A stretch of 64,000 bases of DNA from Adiantum capillus-veneris (lineage: Eukaryota; Streptophyta; Polypodiopsida; Polypodiales; Pteridaceae), in assembly GCA_014529385.2 (NCBI GenBank), contig CM043959.1, positions 59,908,253 through 59,972,252 on the forward strand, read 5' to 3'. Shown here in pieces: positions 58,050-64,000 of the stretch. The notes under the pieces were generated by a model that was given only the letters and a program-made list of their open reading frames with translations, ran no database searches and was not told where the DNA came from. The position numbers and the translations under genes were made by a program. The stretch's first letter is position 1. Each line of letters starts with the position of its first letter.

Positions 58050-58828
58050 AGTCGTCTTTGATAACAACACCCATTTTGAGAGCACCAGATTGGAGAAAGA
58101 TCTTCCATGTTCATGTAGATGCTTCAAACTTCGCTATTGGATGTGTCTTAACACAACCAGGAGAGCATAACATGGATTTTCCTATCTCATATGCTAGTCG
58201 ACAACTTATAAGTGCAGAACGCAACTATACGACTACGGAACGCGAAGGACTAGCAATGGTATATGCAGTTAAGAAATTCAGACACTATCTGTTGGCCAAG
58301 AAGATTTTTTTTTATACTGACCACCAAGCATTGTTATATTTGGCGAACAAACCTTGCCAAACAGGACGAATAGTGCGATGGTTTCTTATACTGCTAGAAT
58401 TTGACTTTACGGTAGTGGTAAAGAAGGGTGTGACTCATCAGAGAGCTGACCACCTTTCTAGATTGACCAATAAAGAACAAGCTATAGGAATTCAGGATAA
58501 TCTACCAAATGCATATCTGTTTAATATTGACATGGTACCAAGTTGGAGCAAAGATATTGTGCCATTGTTGACGTTGGGCAAGCTCCAATTAACTTCGTCA
58601 ATTGACGCAAATTTGGCTCAAGTAGAGAAATCCAGAAACTTTAGTATGCTGGCAGGTTGTTTGTACAAGCAAGGGCAAGATCAAATATTGCGTCTTTGTG
58701 TAGACCCTAGTAGCGCAGAACCATATCTTGAGAGAGCTCACGTGGCAATTGGCAACATTCATCTCTCTCCAGAGCAGACATTGCGAAGGTTGGAAAGAAT
58801 GGGTGTCTATTGGCCCACAATGAGATAG
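58050..58828 (+). pseudogene. Ty3/gypsy RNase H and first HHCC zinc module
   Basis: Continues the RT frame cut at 22837 (FEKLK joined to SSLITTPILRAPDW). RNase H residues are visible: HVDASNFAIGC, TTTEREGLAMVYAVKKFRHY, FYTDHQALLYL and RADHLSRL, which supply the acidic active-site set. A linker of about 60 residues leads to LYKQGQDQILRLCVD and a His-His zinc module (AHVAIGNIHLSPEQ, WPTMR). TAG at 58826 interrupts before its Cys pair. RNase H removes the RNA strand during reverse transcription. Confidence 0.88.
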
Positions 58829-59254
58829 GATACGTATAAAAGAGTGCGGGAGTGTACATGCGGGTTAGGGAAGCAACCGATCGAGACAAATTCCATTACC
58901 CTATTCCAAATCAACACTCTTGCACCTAATTGGGCTAAAACCATAGTGGAGTATCTGCAAAACAAAACGTTTCCAGAGCACATGAGTAAAGTTAGGCAAA
59001 GATATCTGCACAAACAAGCGAATGATTTTATTGTCATTGCCAACCAACTTTACCATCGTGGAAAAGATGGAACCCTAAGAATTTGTGTTCTAGAAAGCGA
59101 GTATGTTTCCGTGTTGGAGCACGCTCATTCAGGAGTCCCAGGTGGACATTTCTCAGCGGATGTAATGGCAAAAGCGATCATGAGAGCAGGCCTTTGGTGG
59201 CCGACATTATTTCAAGACGCAACGATGTATGTAAAAAGTTGTGATGAGTGTTAG
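58829..59254 (+). pseudogene. Ty3/gypsy second HHCC zinc module
   Basis: In the same frame the Cys pair of the first module (RECTCG) is followed by about 60 residues. Then comes a second, clearer module: LYHRGKDGTLRICV, then AHSGVPGGHFSADVM, then WWPTLFQDATMYVKSCDEC, ending at TAG 59252-59254. Both modules share the layout LY-x-(Q/R)G-x-D, AH-x6-H and WPT, so the integrase N-terminal domain is duplicated in tandem. Confidence 0.8.
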
Positions 59255-60350
59255 AGAGCCAAGGTTCCTGTCCGCAGGGATGAGATGCCTCTCAGACCAA
59301 TAATGGGAGCAAGAGCGTTTGCTAAGTGGGGAATAGACTTCGTAGGTCCTATTCATCCTGCAGCAATGCGTACACATGCAGAGTGCATCATTGTCGCAAC
59401 AGATTATGTTACCAAATGGGTAGAAGCCAAAGCAACGGTGAAGAATGATGCATACACCACCGCAAAGTTTTTGTATGAAAATGTCTTCACAAGATACGGG
59501 TTGCCGATAGAGATAGTCAGCGATAGGGGTAAACACTTCTCAAATGAAGTCATTGAGAACTTGCTTAGCGAGTTCATGGTGATACATAAGAAGTCAGCTC
59601 CCTATCATCCCCAAGCGAATGGTCAAGCAGAAAGCACGAACAAAATTCTGTGTACAGTGCTCAAGAAGATTGTCAGTGACACGAAGACAGATTGGGAAAT
59701 GAAACTGCCATCTGTTCTGTGGGCTTACAGGGTTGCTTATAAAACGGCAATTGGTACGACTCCCTTCAACATGGTTTTTGGGTTGGATGCCATACTGCCA
59801 ATGGAGTTCCTAATGCCAACCCTACGTGTCGCAAAAGAACTAGAATGGACAGGACATGAGTTGTCAGAACAAATAGAAGAGCTAGAAAAGCTTGATGAGA
59901 CTAGACTGAAAGCAGTCGCAGGAATGTACGCTTTGAAGCGAAGACAGAAGCAATTTCACGATGATCATATCATCACAAGGCGGTTCAAGCTAGGTGATCT
60001 GGTGTTAGTATACACTCTGAAGGAGTTTGCCAAGAAGTTCACCAAGCGCGGACGAGGTCCTTACGTGATTATTCAATTGTCTTCAGGAGGTGCAGTCAGG
60101 CTTTCAACTCTAGATGGAGAGCAGATGCCGAATTGGATCAATGGCTGTCGTATAAAGAAGTATCATATGCCGCTGACCAACGAGCAACTAGCTAAGTTGC
60201 ACAAAGTAAAGTGGAGACAGGAGAAGAAGCATCTTACAATTAAGTTAGCTCAAGAGGAGGCAAAAATTCGGGCTCAAAAACGCAAACAAGCAATTCCACT
60301 CAAGGAAGGTGTAGGAAAGCGTTACAAGATAGAGTTCATAGATGATTCGC
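59255..60350 (+). pseudogene. Ty3/gypsy integrase
   Basis: After the TAG the frame continues RAKVPVRRDEMPLRP into the integrase core. DDE residues: Asp in KWGIDFVGPI (about 59330), Asp in IVSDRGKHFSNE (about 59520), Glu in NGQAESTNK (about 59630). The C-terminal part has the GPY-like phrase FKLGDLVLVY and GRGPYVIIQL, followed by a Lys-rich segment. Integrase inserts the cDNA into chromosomes. The core itself is open; upstream stops would prevent its production. Confidence 0.9.
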
Positions 60351-60811
60351 TAGTAGATGCACCTCTGCCTTTCATTGAGGTCACAGTAAATAATCAATTG
60401 CAAACACATGCATTCATAGATATAGGAGCAGATGGTAATACCATTTCACATGAACTATATGGGTGTTTGAATGACATGTCTGTATGTCCTACGGTGTTAC
60501 AATTTAAGGATTATTCAGGACATAGGTCCACTGCATTAGGTGCTTGCGATTTGATGATAAATGTTGGTGACCTAACCTGTGGGGACGAGTTCTTTGTCAC
60601 CCAACCTAAGTTGTAGGACGTGCCTATCATTTTGGGAAGGACATGGCAAGCGAAATACGACTATTACTTCAATTGGGGGGAAAGGTCAGTACACTGCAAG
60701 GTAGATGGACAACACAAGTGGGTGGATCTGGTGACTCCAACTCAATTCTATGGTCCACAAGTGCTGCCATTACCAGAAGCACAGGCAAAAGAGGCATCGG
60801 ATTCACCATAA
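60351..60811 (+). pseudogene. Second retropepsin-like domain downstream of integrase
   Basis: Within the same frame, PLPFIEVTVNNQLQTHAFID leads to the active-site-like FIDIGADGNTIS (Asp-Ile-Gly for Asp-Thr/Ser-Gly). It ends after TAG 60614 with VPIILGRTWQAKYDYYF, the usual second-half motif (ILGR). The domain is about 120 residues, as for retropepsins, and differs in sequence from the protease at 20248. Position after integrase is unusual. The Ile in the active site may be a mutation of this copy. Confidence 0.65.
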
Positions 60812-61426
60812 GACTCCACAAAGGAAAAAAAAACTACACCAGCAACACGGACTAACAAGCAAAGCACAACTCACACTGATAAACAAGAAAAAGAACTACT
60901 AGAAAGAGTCGCGGAAAAAGGGAAGTGGATATGGGTAAAGAAATCCAGCAAAAAAAATGTCAAATCCACGACTCACACGACTCCCAATCAAGCAAAGACT
61001 GAGAAAGAAAAGTAGACAATCAAGAAGCCAAGCACAGCCGCGGGAAAAGAGTAATGGATTTGGAAAAGAAAAGATGACAAATCAAAATCCACGACTCAAA
61101 AGGCTATGCAGAAACAAGCAAAGACAAATGCCAAGAATACCAAACCCAAAGAGCAAGCAAAGTCTAGAAACACACGAACTCATAGTGGTACACAAGTTTG
61201 GATCAGAAAGGATGAAGTGCAAAGCTTGACGAAGCAGGAAACAACAAAAAAGCTGACACGAAGAACACACGAAGAATACCCAAAGGGGAAACACCATATG
61301 AAGTGGGTTCCCAAGAGTCTAATTCATCCGGCTTATAATGGTATGAGTTGGGTTCCCAAAATGCTAATGTCGCAAAAGCCATCAAAGACAACACACAACA
61401 GTTCTCAAGGAGTAAAGCGAGACTAA
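60812..61426 (+). pseudogene. Basic C-terminal tail of the gypsy polyprotein
   Basis: The frame continues past TAA 60809, TAG 61013 and TAA 61052 to TAA 61424. It is Lys/Thr/Gln-rich with repeated Trp motifs (KGKWIWVKKSSKK, WIWKRKDDKSKS, MKWVPKSL, MSWVPKML). The low complexity and strong positive charge suggest nucleic acid or chromatin binding; this is inference. Confidence 0.55.
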
Positions 61427-61967
61427 AGAAACCCAAGATGCATAGCAAGATATGAGTGAAGAAAGTGAGTTTTGATCTCATACGAAACACAGCAAGGGTA
61501 GACGTGGCGATTCCAAGAAAAAAGCTGATTTGGTATCAAGCTATGGAATTGTAGCGTAAGCTATTCGGATGGAGCTCAATGTTACTGCCAACAAAGTCAT
61601 GGTTACAAATGGTTCGTCACCAACAAGGATATGTGAAGTTGCCATCACAACCCTGGCAAGAGAGAGTTTGGAAGAAGCAAGGATATCAACGTATCCTTAT
61701 GACACCATGATCTTCAAGGTCATTCTGGTGACAAAGCACCAAAGACATCGCCTACATTGTACATAATCAATTAGAATAGGATGGGATAGAGCTTCGCCAT
61801 CGACAACCCATGGAAACATCGTCCATGACCTATTCTTGCACAGCATATGGTTTAACATGCATGATCTGTGTACGCATACATAGGGTCACTCAAGACCTTG
61901 CATAGACACGAGCTTCGTACCCGACACACTCCTACAACAACCACGTTGTCGCACGTAGTGCTTCAAT
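61427..61967 (+). other. Gypsy 3' untranslated region
   Basis: No supported coding frame lies between the end of the polyprotein and the polypurine tract. Short open frames are uninformative. Confidence 0.5.
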
Positions 61968-61980
61968 TAAGTGGGGGGGA
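61968..61980 (+). promoter_or_regulatory. Polypurine tract
   Basis: TAAGTGGGGGGGA is the only long purine run downstream of pol. It fits the plus-strand primer of a gypsy element, so the 3' LTR should begin at about 61981. Confidence 0.7.
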
Positions 61981-62806
61981 GTCACGAGTGCTGTACATGT
62001 CAACCGTGAGGAGGATTTTTTTTCAATTTTTAAAATCTAATGTCTCGAGCACACATTGGGCTTCGTGTGATGTCGCACGGCGTGTGTGTATGGTTGTTTT
62101 CTTGAAATTTTTTGCCTTTTTTAGCCAAAACGAGCCCAAAATGCACTTTTCAGGCACTAATTAGGAGAATTCAGAGCTCAAATGGAGTCCAAAAGGTGTT
62201 ATCATGAAAAAAGTTGAGCAACTGTGCTAAAGTGTGTTGATGAGCTTTATTCGTGTTTTTTCTTGTCAATTTTGGCATTTTTCTTTAATTTTTCTTATTT
62301 TTCTTCAATTTCTTTTGAAAAATCCATAAAATTTGCTGGAAGCTCCAAATCAGAAATGGACTTCAAACGCCGAAGGTACAAGTGAAGAGGTTTCTAAGGA
62401 GTGGTCAAATGACAAAATCGGAAAAGAACGCCCGAATGGCCACTTAACGGCAAGAGCTTGAAGATGTCAAAGACTAGAGAAGAGCGTCGTCAAGCAAAGC
62501 ATGTGATGTATATAGTCAATTTTGCATGTCACGGAATATGCTACACAATGGTATGCTCAGAATCAAGTGTCAAGGTAAGTCACGGAAACCTGTGGGTATA
62601 TAGGCCATTTGGGGACCTCATTTGGTCATTGCACTAGTGAGAGAGCTAGAGAGAGAGCTTTTTTGTGCGCGCAGTCACCGGCCTAGTAGAGCTCGAGCGC
62701 ATCACCCTTTGCAGCGAGAGTGCATAGGAGTGCTCACCCTACATTACAGAGCGCACTCACTCACCCACGCAGCTCAGATCCAGACACAGACAGCTAGCAC
62801 GACACT
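61981..62806 (+). other. Presumed start of the 3' LTR, with TATA box
   Basis: Begins directly after the polypurine tract. TATATAG at 62597-62603 is followed by an AG-rich leader, consistent with an LTR promoter. I could not find a matching segment upstream of the primer-binding site within the window. Either the LTR is longer than the visible 2 kb and 5.2 kb flanks, or the two ends are not homologous. Confidence 0.45.
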
Positions 62807-64000
62807 ATGGTGTCGGGATCCCACCGCCCCGATACACGCGGTGCAAGTCATGTTCCGCAGCAGGGAACAATCGAAGCGGGATCCAGTCAAGTGCCGGCAA
62901 CACAAGTCAAAGGTATAGTGCCACAGTTTGAAGTGATCGCACAACAGGCTGTGATCAAATGTTTCATCAGTTGCGAGAGCTTGGAAGCTGCGAAGACATT
63001 TGTGCTGAAGACAAAGTATCAGACTCCAGCAGGCGACAACCTGACAATCATGTCAGTGCCGTAGTCTTTCCGGAATTTACAGAGAATGTCCGAAGTGCGG
63101 AAAGTGATGCAAATGATTGGATTAGAGAATTGGAATTTGCAAGATGTGGTGGCGGTCGACGCACGAAGGTGCTACGAGCTTATGACATCCCTCAAGGAAG
63201 ACGGCACTGCATCAGTCACCTCAAACAAAGGGAAGCTTCTCCAAATCCAAATCACATCCGACGTGATTAGAGAAGCCCTAGAAATCAAGACTGGAAGATT
63301 CAACATAGCTAAGCTGCGGACAACTCAGAGCATGAAGAGTTCCACATTTCTGCAGACTGATGGGCAGAAAACTTTCTATGATATACTTAACGATCACATA
63401 ATCTTGCCCATGTAGATTTTACATCAGATGTTCAGCATCATCAAACCACAGAAATATACACATCCAGAAGTGGGACTCACCTATTGGCTAACTACAGCAA
63501 TGAGCCATCCACAACCACTGAGATCCAATCTGTCGGAGAAGATCTTAATGGGTATCAAGAGAGCGGCAAAGACGCAAACAATGCAGAAGAAGGGTTATTT
63601 CGGAGCTGGGCAAATGCTTACACGAGTAGTCTACCAAGCTCTTGGCATGAAGGAAGACTTGAAGCTGCAGGCCTCAGATAACGCAACCCTAATTCACATG
63701 GAGAGGCGTTTGCGCAAGAATCTCCTGTCAGGCCAAGCAGAGGAAGAAGAGTCTGAGGATGAAGAAGCCACAGCCACAGCTTCAGTCCACAAACCAATAG
63801 AAAGGGAAGAAGAAGAAGCTACAGTACAACGTGAGCGCTGCACAAAGAGGAGACACGATCCGAGACAAGAGCAACAAAGGGTAATAGAGGAGATTAGTCG
63901 TCAAACCGAACCTCAACCCAAGAGGCAAAGGCAAGTTGCTCCCCACAGACAAAAGCATGAAGAGCAACTACAACATTTGACTCGCATGAGTAGATTGGGA
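62807..64000 (+). pseudogene. Open frame downstream of the LTR promoter, resembles plant retrotransposon ORF1, runs off the window
   Basis: ATG 62807 starts a frame that stays open to the window end except for TAG 63062 and TAG 63413, each where Gln would fit. Residues about 95-180 (DARRCYELMTSLKEDG, then SDVIREALEIKTG) resemble the N-terminal domain of plant retrotransposon ORF1/Athila-type proteins. The part after 63,700 is Glu/Gln/Arg-rich and probably coiled. It lies 200 bp after a TATA box and 830 bp after the polypurine tract, so it is either LTR-encoded or the start of another element. Confidence 0.55.

Noticed and set aside
22834-58050. piggyBac-type insertion at TTAA
   Set aside because: With TTAA as the duplication the termini would be offset (AGACC against GAAGACC); CTTA gives flush 16-bp inverted termini and restores the reading frame.
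8724-61054. U-to-C RNA editing as repair of the gypsy stop codons
   Set aside because: Such editing is known from plant organelles, not nuclear transposons; methylation-driven mutation is simpler.

Overview
The window looks like TE-dense nuclear DNA of a land plant with a large genome. Reasons: a CACTA/En-Spm element with TNP2, DUF4218 and DUF4216 signatures; a Ty3/gypsy element primed by plant tRNA-Asp; a captured HIPP-type heavy-metal protein ending in a CaaX box; and a DUF7869-like transposase of a kind I associate with bryophytes, lycophytes and ferns (from memory, not checked). I see no intact conserved host gene. The species cannot be named from this sequence.

Layout. 1-2.4 kb: a broken gene for an unusual long-tailed histone H3-like protein (604-1466), followed by two related fold-back hairpins (1701-2016, 2162-2349). 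2.5-4.3 kb: a frameshifted minus-strand gene that I do not recognise. From about 5.2 kb to at least 62 kb a single Ty3/gypsy element runs left to right: primer-binding site at 5201, tandem-repeat leader, gag, protease, RT, RNase H, integrase, a second protease-like domain, a basic tail and a polypurine tract at 61968. It is split twice by younger DNA transposons whose boundaries can be read to the base. A 9.6-kb CACTA element (10363-19991, target duplication TGA) sits between gag and protease. A 35.2-kb element (22838-58045, terminal inverted repeats AAGACCATATTAGGTA, target duplication CTTA) sits between RT and RNase H. Removing both rejoins the gypsy reading frame.

The 35-kb element is the most remarkable object here. 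Its left end carries a decayed DUF7869-like transposase gene (23132-26356, minus). Its interior carries a plus-strand gene with a ParB/DGQHR-like domain and a degenerate N6/N4-methyltransferase-like domain (40350-43006). This is followed by three downstream exons in the same splice phase: a SET domain (45607-46163), an FCP/HAD phosphatase-like exon with a SAP-like tail (46806-49413), and a second HAD-like exon (54596-55362). Introns and flanks are packed with a 21-24 bp motif family (core TTGGACAAGTGGTGGACCTT) organised into units of about 430 bp. The motif points right in the left part of the element and left in the right part, and I did not see it outside the element. A pair of head-to-head MITE copies (47705-49108, target duplication TTTGG) interrupts the HAD exon.

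The insertion order is therefore readable: gypsy first, then the CACTA and the 35-kb element independently, then the MITE pair inside the 35-kb element. The gypsy coding frame has decayed mostly by nonsense substitutions, the 35-kb element's genes mostly by single-base indels. The CACTA element also carries a fragment of a host HIPP gene.
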